This document shows, piece after piece, positions 52,018 through 63,043 of a DNA stretch of 64,000 bases. The DNA is taken from NCBI RefSeq assembly GCF_002797595.1, contig NZ_PGFE01000006.1, positions 1-64,000 of the forward strand. The letters run 5' to 3'. Source of the DNA: Sediminihabitans luteus (lineage in GTDB: Bacteria > Actinomycetota > Actinomycetes > Actinomycetales > Cellulomonadaceae). The notes beneath the pieces were generated by a model, which was not told where the DNA came from, did not search any database, and saw only the letters and a list, made by a program, of their open reading frames with translations. The position numbers and the translations under genes are program-made. Within the stretch, counting starts at the first letter, position 1. Each line of letters opens with the position of its first letter.

Positions 52018-53856
52018 ATGTCTTTCGCCCGCCGGTCCGGCCCGCAGCCGCTGCGCATGTCCACCCTGTTCGTCCGCACGCTGCGCGAGGACCCTGCCGA
52101 CGCCGAGGTCGCGAGCCATCGCCTCCTGGTGCGCGCGGGGTACATCCGCCGTGCCGCCCCCGGCATCTACTCGTGGCTCCCGCTGGGGCTGCGCGTGCTC
52201 GCGAAGGTCGAGGCCGTCGTCCGCGAGGAGATGGTCGCGGCGGGCGCGCAGGAGGTGCACTTCCCGGCGCTGCTGCCGCGCGAGCCCTACGAGGCGACGG
52301 GACGGTGGACCGAGTACGGGCCCAACCTGTTCCGGCTGCAGGACCGCAAGGAGGGCGACTACCTCCTCGCGCCCACGCACGAGGAGATGTTCACGCTCCT
52401 GGTCAAGGACCTCTACTCCTCGTACAAGGACCTCCCGGTCACGCTGTTCCAGGTGCAGACCAAGTACCGCGACGAGGCACGTCCGCGCGCCGGGCTCATC
52501 CGCGGCCGCGAGTTCGTCATGAAGGACGCGTACTCGTTCGACGTCGACGACGCGGGCCTCGAGGCCTCGTACCAGGCGCAGCGCGCCGCCTACCAGCGCA
52601 TCTTCGACCGGCTCGGGCTCGAGTACGTCATCGTCGCCGCGACGTCGGGCGCCATGGGCGGCTCACGCTCCGAGGAGTTCCTGTCGCCGACGGCGATCGG
52701 CGAGGACACGTTCGTGCGCTCGCCCGGCGGGTACGCCGCCAACGTCGAGGCCGTGGTGACCCCGGTCCCGGACGCGCTGCCGTTCGACGACGCCCCGGCG
52801 GCCCACGTCGAGGACACGCCGGACACCCCGACCATCGCGTCGCTCGTCGAGGTCGCGAACGCGCAGCACCCGCGCCCCGACCGCGCCTGGACCGCGGCCG
52901 ACACCCTCAAGAACGTGGTGCTCGCGCTCACGCACCCCGACGGCACGCGCGAGGTCGTCGTGGTCGGCGTGCCGGGCGACCGCGAGGTCGACCTCAAGCG
53001 CGTCGCCGCGGCGTTCGAGCCCGCCGACGTCGAGGCCGCGGGCGACGCGGACTTCGCACGGCACCCCGAGCTCGTCAAGGGCTACATCGGCCCGCGCGCG
53101 CTCGGCCCGAACGCCCGCGGCGAGGGCGTCGAGCCCGGGGCGGACGGCGACACCGCGGTCCGCTACCTGCTCGACCCCCGCGTCGTGGCCGGCACGCGCT
53201 GGATCACGGGCGCGGACGCGCCCGGCCGGCACGTGTTCGACCTGGTCGCGGGCCGCGATTTCGCGGCCGACGGCACGGTCGAGGCCGCCGAGGTGCGCGC
53301 GGGCGACCCCGCGCCCGACGGCTCGGGCCCGCTCGAGCTCGCGCGCGGCATCGAGATCGGCCACATCTTCGCGCTCGGCACCAAGTACGCCGAGGCGCTC
53401 GGCCTCTCGGTGCTCGACGTCAACGGCAAGGCCACGACCGTGACCATGGGCTCGTACGGCATCGGCGTGACGCGTGCGCTCGCGGCGCTCGCCGAGGCCA
53501 ACCACGACGACGCCGGCCTGGCCTGGCCCGCGCACGTCGCGCCCGCGCACGTGCACCTGGTCGCCACGGGGAAGGACGCCGAGGTCTTCGAGGCCGCGGC
53601 GCGCATCGCCGACGAGCTCGCCGAGCAGGGCGTCGAGGTGCTGTACGACGACCGGCCGAAGGTCTCGCCCGGCGTCAAGTTCAAGGACGCCGAGCTGCTG
53701 GGCGTGCCGCTCGTGGTCGTCGTCGGCCGCGGCCTCGCGGACGGCGTGGTCGAGGTGCGTCCGCGCGTGGGCGGCGAGAGCGAGCAGGTCCCGGTCGCCG
53801 ACGTGGTCGGCCACGTCGTCGAGCGCGTGAGCACGTCGCTCGAGCAGCTCGGCTGA
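52018..53856 (+). CDS. proS: Prolyl-tRNA synthetase, bacterial type
   Basis: The 612-residue class IIa synthetase charges tRNA-Pro. [29 protein letters not shown] is summarised by the motif [15 protein letters not shown] near residue 17. Motif 2 is [22 protein letters not shown] in short YRDEARPR. An editing (INS) domain spans about 220-390. Motif 3 is [14 protein letters not shown]. The anticodon domain follows residue 495. ATG 52018 is favoured by TACGCT 6 nt upstream; ATG 52057 is less likely. A hairpin ends the gene. Confidence 0.95.
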   Translation: MSFARRSGPQPLRMSTLFVRTLREDPADAEVASHRLLVRAGYIRRAAPGIYSWLPLGLRVLAKVEAVVREEMVAAGAQEVHFPALLPREPYEATGRWTEYGPNLFRLQDRKEGDYLLAPTHEEMFTLLVKDLYSSYKDLPVTLFQVQTKYRDEARPRAGLIRGREFVMKDAYSFDVDDAGLEASYQAQRAAYQRIFDRLGLEYVIVAATSGAMGGSRSEEFLSPTAIGEDTFVRSPGGYAANVEAVVTPVPDALPFDDAPAAHVEDTPDTPTIASLVEVANAQHPRPDRAWTAADTLKNVVLALTHPDGTREVVVVGVPGDREVDLKRVAAAFEPADVEAAGDADFARHPELVKGYIGPRALGPNARGEGVEPGADGDTAVRYLLDPRVVAGTRWITGADAPGRHVFDLVAGRDFAADGTVEAAEVRAGDPAPDGSGPLELARGIEIGHIFALGTKYAEALGLSVLDVNGKATTVTMGSYGIGVTRALAALAEANHDDAGLAWPAHVAPAHVHLVATGKDAEVFEAAARIADELAEQGVEVLYDDRPKVSPGVKFKDAELLGVPLVVVVGRGLADGVVEVRPRVGGESEQVPVADVVGHVVERVSTSLEQLG

Positions 53857-53892
53857 GCCGGACGCCCGCCCGGGCGACCGGGGCGTGCCGGC
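53857..53892. terminator. Bidirectional terminator between proS and the lipoprotein gene
   Basis: GCCGGACGCCC (53857-53867) and GGGCGTGCCGGC (53881-53892) pair with one interruption, exactly filling the gap between converging stops. Confidence 0.6.
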
Positions 53893-54957
53893 TCAGGAGC
53901 CGGCGCGCTCCGGCATCCCCGGGAAGGCCACGAGCGGGGCGCCCCAGGTCGTCGCGGCCCGCTGGCTCGCGGTGAGCAGGTCGAGCACGGGGGTGCGGCC
54001 CTCGCCGAGGACCGTCCCGGCCATCGAGGCGTAGCCCGTCGCGAGGTCGAGCTCGACCTCCTGCGCGACGTCGGCGACCGCACCCTCGGGCAGCGCGTAC
54101 GCGACGCGTCGGGGGTCGGTCGCGGAGCCGTCGATGCCCGCGGCCTCCGCGAGGAGCTGCGCGCGCTCGCGGTGCGCGGCGGCGAGCGCGAGGCTGCGCG
54201 AGCGCGTCGTGCCCTCGGAGCGCGCCGCGGCGACCTCGTAGGCGTAGCCGGCCGCGTCCTCGGACTCGACGAGGGTCGCGAGGTCCCCGGCGGCGGCGCC
54301 CGGGGGTGCGGTCGTGGTCACCTCGGGCTCGGCGGGCACCTTCGTCTCGGGCAGGTCGACGCCCGAGACCGTGGCGAGCCGCTCCGCGGAGAGCACCTGC
54401 GACGTCGAGACCGACGCGAGGAGGCGGGCGAGACCGCCGTCCTCGGCGCCGATCGCCGACGCGCGCGTGCGCGCGGACGCGCCCGTGAGCGCCTCGAGGA
54501 CGTCGGCCGTGGTGGGCGCGGGCTTCTCGGTCACGGTCCCGTCGCTGACCGCGAGGGTCGCCTCGGGGTCGGGCTGCTCGGGCGCGTCGGGCAGGCCCGA
54601 GTCGTAGACGCCGCCCAGCTGGACGACGTGCTGGTCGGAGAAGTCGGCGATCTGCTCGAGCAGGGGGACGACGGCGTCGGCGTCCTCGCCCCCTTCGTCG
54701 GCGAGGCTCGCGGCCGCGGCGCGCGCGGTCGCGCCGACCGTGAGCGCGTCGGTCACGGCCGCCGAGCGGACGAGCTCCTGCGCGTCGGGCGACGGCTCGG
54801 TCGGGGGAGGGGTGTCGACGCGCACGCCGCACCCGGCGAGCACGAGCCCGAGGACGGCGGCGAGCGTGACGCTCACCACCCGGGGACGGCGCGGACGGCC
54901 GTGCGCGGCGGGCTGGCTGGTGCGGGGCCGCTCGGGGGCGGAGGTTCTGCTCGACAT
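53893..54957 (-). CDS. DUF4439 ferritin-like lipoprotein
   Basis: The 354-residue protein has a lipoprotein signal: a basic N-terminus, the hydrophobic SVTLAAVLGLVLAGC and the lipid-accepting Cys43. The exported part is helical. Its C-terminal region from about 215 (ESEDAAGYAYEVAAARSEG, AAAHRERAQLL) matches the ferritin-like DUF4439 family. Function is unknown. It is encoded divergently from rimP. ATG 54957 places the signal at a usual distance; ATG 54975 is also possible. Confidence 0.75.
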   Translation of the reverse strand: MSSRTSAPERPRTSQPAAHGRPRRPRVVSVTLAAVLGLVLAGCGVRVDTPPPTEPSPDAQELVRSAAVTDALTVGATARAAAASLADEGGEDADAVVPLLEQIADFSDQHVVQLGGVYDSGLPDAPEQPDPEATLAVSDGTVTEKPAPTTADVLEALTGASARTRASAIGAEDGGLARLLASVSTSQVLSAERLATVSGVDLPETKVPAEPEVTTTAPPGAAAGDLATLVESEDAAGYAYEVAAARSEGTTRSRSLALAAAHRERAQLLAEAAGIDGSATDPRRVAYALPEGAVADVAQEVELDLATGYASMAGTVLGEGRTPVLDLLTASQRAATTWGAPLVAFPGMPERAGS

Positions 54958-54995
54958 CGACCCCGATGATGTCATGCCCGGAGCCCCGGAGTCGT

Positions 54996-55001
54996 TAGGC
55001 T
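54996..55001 (+). promoter_or_regulatory. -10 element of the rimP-nusA operon
   Basis: TAGGCT lies 69 bp before the rimP ATG, giving a leader of about 63 nt. Confidence 0.45.
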
Positions 55002-55070
55002 TGTCCACGCACAACAACACACCGGTCGATTCCGAGCCCGGTGGGCCGTGAGCCGACAGGGAGAGCGCAG

Positions 55071-55580
55071 ATGGCGAAGCACACCGAAGGGTCCGTGCGA
55101 CGGGTCGTCGAGCCGGTCGTGACCGACGCCGGCCTCCACCTCGAGGACGTCGCGGTCACGAGCGCGGGCGCGCGCAGCGTCGTGCGCCTGACCGTCGACC
55201 TCGCCGAGGACGAGCTCGGCAGCCTCGACCTCGACCGCGTGGCCGACGTCTCGCGGCTCGTCTCGGACGCGCTCGACGCGGACGGCACGGTCAGCGGCGC
55301 CTACGTGCTCGAGGTCGGCACGCCCGGCACGTCGCGCCCCCTGACGGAGCTCCGTCACTTCAAGCGCGCCCGTGGACGTCTGGTGCGCGTCGCGCGCACG
55401 GACGGGCCCCAGGTCACCGCGCGCCTCGCGGACGTCGTCGACGGTGCGCTGCACCTGGTCGAGGACGGCACCGGCACCCAGACCCAGATCGCTCTGACCG
55501 ACGTCGCGCACGCGAACGTCGAGGTCGAGCTCAAGCGCATGTCCGAGGTCGACCTCGGCGACGACGACGAGGAGAACTGA
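55071..55580 (+). CDS. rimP: Ribosome maturation factor RimP
   Basis: The 169-residue factor helps 30S assembly. It carries VEPVVTDAGLHLEDVAVTSAG and the RimP motif VLEVGTPGTSRPLTE followed by FKRARGRLV. An acidic tail ends the protein. AGGGAGAGC before ATG 55071 selects it over an earlier ATG at 55041. nusA follows after 3 bp. Confidence 0.95.
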   Translation: MAKHTEGSVRRVVEPVVTDAGLHLEDVAVTSAGARSVVRLTVDLAEDELGSLDLDRVADVSRLVSDALDADGTVSGAYVLEVGTPGTSRPLTELRHFKRARGRLVRVARTDGPQVTARLADVVDGALHLVEDGTGTQTQIALTDVAHANVEVELKRMSEVDLGDDDEEN

Positions 55581-55583
55581 TCC

Positions 55584-56663
55584 ATGGACATCGACATGGC
55601 CACCCTGCGGATGGTCGAGCGGGAGCGTGAGATCCCGCTCGAGGTCCTCGTCGGCGCGATCGAGCAGGCGCTGCTCTCCGCCTACCACCGCACCCCCGAC
55701 GCCTACCCGCGCGCACGGGTCGAGCTCGACCGCGCCTCGGGCCACGTGACGGTCTGGGCACGCGAGGATCTCGACGCGCCCGCGCCGGACGAGGACGGCT
55801 ACCGCGCGCCGGTCGAGCTCGGGCCCGAGTTCGACCACACGCCCGCGGACTTCGGCCGCATCGCGACCGCGACCGCGCGCCAGGTGATCGTCCAGCGCCT
55901 GCGTGACGCCGAGGACGACCAGGTCCTGGGGCTGTTCCGCGGCAAGGAGGGCGAGGTGCTCGCCGGCGTCATCCAGCAGGGGCGCGACCCCCGCACGGTG
56001 CTCGTCGAGGTCGGCGGCACGGAGGCCGTCCTGCCGCCGCACGAGCAGGTCCCGACCGAGGAGTACGTGCACGGCGAGCGCCTGCGCGCGCTCGTGCTCG
56101 ACGTCGCCCGCGGGCCCAAGGGCCCGCAGATCACGATGAGCCGCACCCACCCCGGGCTCGTGCGCAAGCTCTTCGAGCTCGAGGTGCCCGAGATCGCGGA
56201 CGGCTCGGTCGAGATCACCGCGGTCGCGCGCGAGGCGGGCCACCGCACCAAGCTCGCGGTGCGCTCGACCGTGTCGGGGCTCAACGCCAAGGGCGCGTGC
56301 ATCGGCCCGCTGGGCTCGCGCGTGCGCGCCGTGATGGCCGAGCTGCACGGCGAGAAGATCGACATCGTCGACCACAGCGACGACCCCGCGCGGTTCGTGG
56401 CCAACGCGCTCTCGCCGGCCCGTGTGAGTTCGGTCACCGTGGTCGACGCGGCCGCGCGGGCCGCGCGCGTCGTCGTCCCGGACTACCAGCTGTCGCTCGC
56501 GATCGGCAAGGAAGGGCAGAATGCCCGCCTCGCGGCGAAGCTCACGGGGTGGCGCATCGACATCCGGTCGGACGAGGCGCCGGCCGTCGAGGACGGTGCC
56601 GCGGGAGGCCGTGCGACGTCGTCCGACGCCGCACGCGGCACCACGGACGCCGACGCCCGCTGA
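55584..56663 (+). CDS. nusA: Transcription termination/antitermination factor NusA
   Basis: The 359-residue protein binds RNA polymerase and RNA to control pausing and termination. The N-terminal domain (1-115), the S1 domain (about 118-190) with [15 protein letters not shown]1 (about 205-270) with [19 protein letters not shown] and KH2 (about 280-335) with [19 protein letters not shown] are in order. It lacks acidic C-terminal repeats, as is normal in actinobacteria. A promoter-like pair overlaps its stop. Confidence 0.95.
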   Translation: MDIDMATLRMVEREREIPLEVLVGAIEQALLSAYHRTPDAYPRARVELDRASGHVTVWAREDLDAPAPDEDGYRAPVELGPEFDHTPADFGRIATATARQVIVQRLRDAEDDQVLGLFRGKEGEVLAGVIQQGRDPRTVLVEVGGTEAVLPPHEQVPTEEYVHGERLRALVLDVARGPKGPQITMSRTHPGLVRKLFELEVPEIADGSVEITAVAREAGHRTKLAVRSTVSGLNAKGACIGPLGSRVRAVMAELHGEKIDIVDHSDDPARFVANALSPARVSSVTVVDAAARAARVVVPDYQLSLAIGKEGQNARLAAKLTGWRIDIRSDEAPAVEDGAAGGRATSSDAARGTTDADAR

Positions 56664-56689
56664 CGCGGCCCCTGGTGACGCGCTAGAAT
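56660..56689 (+). promoter_or_regulatory. Promoter candidate at the nusA-ylxR junction
   Basis: CTGACG (56660-56665) and TAGAAT (56684-56689) are 18 bp apart. The -10 overlaps the first possible ATG of ylxR (56688-56690). Confidence 0.5.
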
Positions 56690-57128
56690 GAACGCGAACG
56701 GACCACGCGGTCCCTCTCCTTCACCGTCCCCTGATGCTCCGCCGGCTTCGGCGTGCGCACCGGTGCGGACGTGCGTGGGGTGCCGAGGGACCGGTGAGCG
56801 GTCCGTTCTGCTCCGTGCGGTCCTGGACCGCACCGACGCCGACGACGCACGCCTGGTCGTCGACGTCGCCCGTTCGCTCCCCGGTCGGGGCGCGTGGGTC
56901 CACCCGGACCTCCGTTGCGTCGACCTGGCCGAACGGCGTCGAGCCTGGTCCCGCGCGCTGCGCGGGCCGTCGGTCATCGACGCCGGCGCGGTCCGGGCGC
57001 ACGTCCTGGGGGAGGAAGCTGACGAACGGTCCCAGCGACCGGTCACGACCGGCACCACGCACGGTGCCGGCCGCACTGCACGAACCGTCGACAAGGAAGC
57101 GGGTCAGAAGCCGATGGGCACCCGATGA
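56688..57128 (+). CDS. ylxR: YlxR-family (DUF448) RNA-binding protein
   Basis: The 146-residue protein has the YlxR fold between about residues 27 and 100: RTCVGCRGTGERSVLLRAV and GRGAWVHPDLRC are the family motifs. YlxR proteins bind RNA or act as DNA-binding regulators beside infB. The first 25 residues are Pro/Ser-rich and not part of the fold. Because the TAGAAT promoter covers ATG 56688, mRNA from it cannot use that codon; GTG 56763, directly before RTCVGCR, would then be used. A long tail after residue 110 is not conserved in sequence that I recognise. Confidence 0.82.
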   Translation: MNANGPRGPSPSPSPDAPPASACAPVRTCVGCRGTGERSVLLRAVLDRTDADDARLVVDVARSLPGRGAWVHPDLRCVDLAERRRAWSRALRGPSVIDAGAVRAHVLGEEADERSQRPVTTGTTHGAGRTARTVDKEAGQKPMGTR

Positions 57129-57198
57129 GTACTCAGCGATGAGAACCCAGTACTAAAGACGGTCCACCCTGTCCGGGGCGGGCCGAGACAGGAGAGTT

Positions 57199-60045
<2,847 letters not shown>

Positions 60046-60061
60046 CGGTCGCTCGTGAAGG

Positions 60062-60162
60062 CCCGCCGCCGCTCCACGTGAGGGGCGGCGGGTCTTCCCT
60101 CCGCACGACTCGTTCCTCGTCGTGCTCCCGCCAGACCCGCCACGACCCGCCGCCCCTCACGT
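60062..60162. repeat. Competing inverted repeats between infB and rbfA
   Basis: CCCGCCGCC (60062-60070) pairs with GGCGGCGGG (60084-60092) as a terminator followed by TCTTCC. The same right arm belongs to ACGTGAGGGGCGGCGGGTC (60076-60094), which is perfectly complementary to 60144-60162 over 19 bp. An inner 7-bp hairpin (60103-60109 with 60119-60125) lies between. The short and the long stem cannot form together. Confidence 0.75.
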
Positions 60163-60223
60163 TCCGGGCGGCTTCATCGTTCCTCGCCGCACGCCGGCGG
60201 GGGAGGCAGAGAGGACCAGAGAG

Positions 60224-60664
60224 ATGGTCGACAGCCCCAGGGCCCGCAAGCTCGCGGACCGCATCAAGGTGATCGTCGCGCAGATGCTCGACACGCGGAT
60301 CAAGGACCCGCGCCTCGGGTTCGTCACGGTGACCGACGTCCGCGTGACCGGCGACCTGCAGAACGCCTCGGTGTTCTACACGGTCTACGGCTCCGACGAG
60401 GACCGCGCGGGCACCGCGGCGGCGCTCGAGAGCGCCAAGGGCCTCATCCGCTCCGAGGTCGGCAAGCAGACCGGCATCCGCCTGACCCCGACCCTCGAGT
60501 TCCACCTCGACGCCGTCCCCGAGACGGCGGCGCACCTCGACGCCGCGCTGCTCGAGGCCGCACGTCGCGACGCCGAGCTCGAGGCGCTGCGGTCGTCCGC
60601 GACGTACGCGGGCGACGAGGACCCGTACCGCAAGCCCGCGACGCCCGAGGACGAGGACGACTGA
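60224..60664 (+). CDS. rbfA: Ribosome-binding factor A
   Basis: The 146-residue cold-shock and 30S maturation factor has a single KH-like domain. [35 protein letters not shown] is represented by the motif [15 protein letters not shown], and [13 protein letters not shown] and [17 protein letters not shown] follow. An acidic tail ends the protein. ATG 60224 follows GAGGACCAGAGAG. It is separated from infB by 178 bp with the inverted repeats. Confidence 0.95.
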   Translation: MVDSPRARKLADRIKVIVAQMLDTRIKDPRLGFVTVTDVRVTGDLQNASVFYTVYGSDEDRAGTAAALESAKGLIRSEVGKQTGIRLTPTLEFHLDAVPETAAHLDAALLEAARRDAELEALRSSATYAGDEDPYRKPATPEDEDD

Positions 60665-60684
60665 CCCTCGGCGCGCGCACGACG

Positions 60685-60720
60685 ACGGCCGGGCACCTCC
60701 TGCGGGAGGTGCCCGGCCGT
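60685..60720. terminator. Terminator after rbfA
   Basis: ACGGCCGGGCACCTCC (60685-60700) and GGAGGTGCCCGGCCGT (60705-60720) form a perfect 16-bp stem with a TGCG loop, serving rbfA and perhaps the converging MFS gene. Confidence 0.8.
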
Positions 60721-60726
60721 TCTCGT

Positions 60727-60786
60727 CCTGCGCCGCTCCTTCCTGCGCCGCTCCGTCCCGCGTCCGCCCGGCCCACGCCCGTCCGT
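60727..60786. repeat. Non-coding 15-bp repeats after rbfA
   Basis: CCTGCGCCGCTCCTT and CCTGCGCCGCTCCGT are followed by two degenerate 15-bp units beginning CCCGCG and CCCACG. They lie between the rbfA terminator and the MFS stop. Confidence 0.65.
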
Positions 60787-60854
60787 CCCACGGTGGTCGG
60801 ACGGCGCGTCGTCCGCACCCGCGTCGTCGGACGTCGCGTGGCCGGGACGCGTCG

Positions 60855-62327
60855 TCAGGCGGCGGGCGCCATTCTTCCGGCGGGCGCCATGCTTCCGGCG
60901 GACGCCCCGTTCCCGGCCGGCGAGCGGCGCGGGAGCCACAGGGCGCTGACCGCGCCGACGGCGACGATCGCGGCGCCGACCCACAGGGCGGCGGGGAGCC
61001 CGGTCGCGTAGTCGGCGGGCGTGAGCGCACCACCCGCGGCCTGGAACACGGCCATGAGCAGCGCGACGCCGAGGGCCACCCCGACCTCGCGCACGGTCGC
61101 ATTGGTCGAGCTCGCGACCGCGTGGTCGTCCTCGGCCATGTCGGCGAGCACCGCGGTCGCGGACGGCGCGAACGTCAGGCCCATCCCGATCCCGGCGAGC
61201 ACGAACGACGGGACGAGCGAGGCGTACGTGGGGTCGCCGTCGGTCACCACCGCGAGCCAGGCGAGCGCGGCGGCCTGCAGCACGAGGCCGCCCAGCAGGA
61301 GCGGCCGGATCCCGGTGCGCGGGGCCAGGGCGCCCGCCAGGGGTGCGACGACCATCGGCGCCGCGGTCCAGGGCAGCGTGCGCACGCCGGCCTCGAGCGG
61401 GCTGTAGCCCATGTCGACCTGCAGGTACTGGGTGAGCAGGAACACGGCGCCGAACATCCCGACCGCGAACGCGAGCGACGTGGTGTTGGCGACGCTGAAG
61501 CTGCGCGAGCGGAACAGCCGCAGCGGCACGAGCGGGTTCGGCACACGCCGCTCCCACGCGACGAACGCGGCGAGGAGCACGAGCGAGGCCCCGAGCATGG
61601 TCAGCACGCGGGCCGAGCCCCAGCCGTCGTCGTCCGCCCGGATGATGCCCCACACGCCCAGCAGGACTCCCACCCCCGCGAGCAGCACGCCCACGAGGTC
61701 GAGGCGCTGCGCGCGCCCGCGGGACTCGCGCAGCGCGACGAGCACGAGCGGGATCGCGACGACCGCGACGGGCACGTTGAGCCAGAAGATCCCGCGCCAC
61801 GACATGCCCTCGACGACCGCGCCGCCGATGAGCGGCCCGAGCGCGATCCCGAGCCCGGAGACCCCGCCCCAGACGCCGATCGCCATGGGCCGCAGCCGCT
61901 CGGGCACCGCGCCCGCGAGCAGCGTCAGGGACAACGGCAGGATCGCGGCGCCACCGACGCCCTGCACGGCACGGGCGGCGATCAGAGAGGCCGGGTCCTG
62001 GGCGAGCGCGGCCGCCGCGGAGGCGACCGTGAACAGCGCGATGCCGATGACGAACACGCGACGACGTCCCCACCTGTCGCCGAGGGCGGCGGCGACGAGC
62101 ATGAACGCCGCGAAGCTCAGCGTGTACGCGTTGACGAACCACTGGAGCTGTTCGACCGACGGGGCGAGGGAGCGCTGGATCACGGGCAGCGCCCCGGTCA
62201 TGACGAGGTTGTCGAGGGTTGCCATGAACATGGGCAACGACGCCGCGACGAGGGCGAGCCAGACCGGCACCGGTCGGCGCGACCGTGGCGGGGCGGGCGG
62301 TGGATCGAGGGCGAGGGTCGTGGACAT
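60855..62327 (-). CDS. MFS exporter, DHA2/EmrB family, second copy
   Basis: The 490-residue protein has about 14 hydrophobic helices. Motif A is LGDRWGRRRVFVIG, and helix 1 holds FMATLDNLVMTGALPVIQ. The motif GLGIALGPLIGGAVVEG in helix 5 is the antiporter signature of this family. The tail has two 18-bp repeats encoding AGSMAP and AGRMAP. It is divergent from a TetR gene and shares its operators, so it is the likely target. ATG 62327 is used; an earlier ATG at 62381 would lie on the operator. Confidence 0.92.
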   Translation of the reverse strand: MSTTLALDPPPAPPRSRRPVPVWLALVAASLPMFMATLDNLVMTGALPVIQRSLAPSVEQLQWFVNAYTLSFAAFMLVAAALGDRWGRRRVFVIGIALFTVASAAAALAQDPASLIAARAVQGVGGAAILPLSLTLLAGAVPERLRPMAIGVWGGVSGLGIALGPLIGGAVVEGMSWRGIFWLNVPVAVVAIPLVLVALRESRGRAQRLDLVGVLLAGVGVLLGVWGIIRADDDGWGSARVLTMLGASLVLLAAFVAWERRVPNPLVPLRLFRSRSFSVANTTSLAFAVGMFGAVFLLTQYLQVDMGYSPLEAGVRTLPWTAAPMVVAPLAGALAPRTGIRPLLLGGLVLQAAALAWLAVVTDGDPTYASLVPSFVLAGIGMGLTFAPSATAVLADMAEDDHAVASSTNATVREVGVALGVALLMAVFQAAGGALTPADYATGLPAALWVGAAIVAVGAVSALWLPRRSPAGNGASAGSMAPAGRMAPAA

Positions 62328-62341
62328 GAGGGCTCCGATTG

Positions 62342-62392
62342 GTAAGCATCGAATGATTACTTGCGGACCCATCGTAGGCATCGACTGATAAC
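62342..62392. promoter_or_regulatory. Two TetR-type operators in the divergent gap
   Basis: GTAAGCATCGAATGATTAC (62342-62360) is a palindrome of the form GTAAnCATnnnATGnTTAC. GTAGGCATCGACTGATAAC (62374-62392) is a related copy, matching it at 16 of 19 positions, 32 bp away. The second overlaps the TAACCT -10 of the TetR gene (62389-62394). Confidence 0.7.
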
Positions 62393-62401
62393 CTTGTCAC
62401 C

Positions 62402-63043
62402 ATGAGCAGTCCGCAGAGTGAGACGAGCGACCGTGCGGTCGCCGGGGCCGACGGGCAGCGACGCATGTCGCGCGACGAGCGCCGCGAGCAGATCGTGCGC
62501 GCCGCGCTCGGGGTGTTCGCCGCGGGCGGGTTCCACGGCACGAGCACCGACCAGGTCGCGCGCGCCGCGGGCGTCTCGCAGCCCTACGTGGTGCGCATGT
62601 TCCGCACCAAGCAGGAGCTCTTCCGCGAGGTCTTCGCGAGCGTGGGCGACCGCATCGTCGAGGTCTTCGACCAGGTGCCCGCCGGGCCGGACGCGAAGGC
62701 GCAGCTCGGTGCGGCGTACACCGGGCTGCTGAGCGACCGCGACGTGCTCAAGGTGCTCATGCACGGGTTCGTCGAGGGCGGCGACCCGCAGGTCGGGCGT
62801 CGGGCGCGCGAGGTGCTCGTTCGGGCGTTCGAGACCTACGTCGACCGCACGGGCGGCACGCCCGAGGAGGCCCGCGCGTTCGTCGCGCAGGGGATGCTCA
62901 TCAACACGCTGCTGTCGGTCGGGGCACCCGAGCACACCGACGAGCCCGGGGTCGCGGCGCTCGTGGAGTGCTCGTTCGGCGACGCGCTCGGCGCGGTGGG
63001 CGTGGCCGCCTGCCGTCCCGTCGACGAGGGGAGCACCCGATGA
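62402..63043 (+). CDS. TetR-family repressor of the adjacent exporter
   Basis: The 213-residue protein has a TetR helix-turn-helix at about residues 24-70 (REQIVRAALGVFAAGGFHG, then TDQVARAAGVSQPYVVRMFRTKQELF). The C-terminal part binds an unknown ligand. ATG 62402 lies 7 nt after TAACCT. Two palindromes in the gap suggest that it controls itself and the divergent exporter. Its stop overlaps the truB ATG (ATGA), so truB is translated from the same mRNA. Confidence 0.92.
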   Translation: MSSPQSETSDRAVAGADGQRRMSRDERREQIVRAALGVFAAGGFHGTSTDQVARAAGVSQPYVVRMFRTKQELFREVFASVGDRIVEVFDQVPAGPDAKAQLGAAYTGLLSDRDVLKVLMHGFVEGGDPQVGRRAREVLVRAFETYVDRTGGTPEEARAFVAQGMLINTLLSVGAPEHTDEPGVAALVECSFGDALGAVGVAACRPVDEGSTR

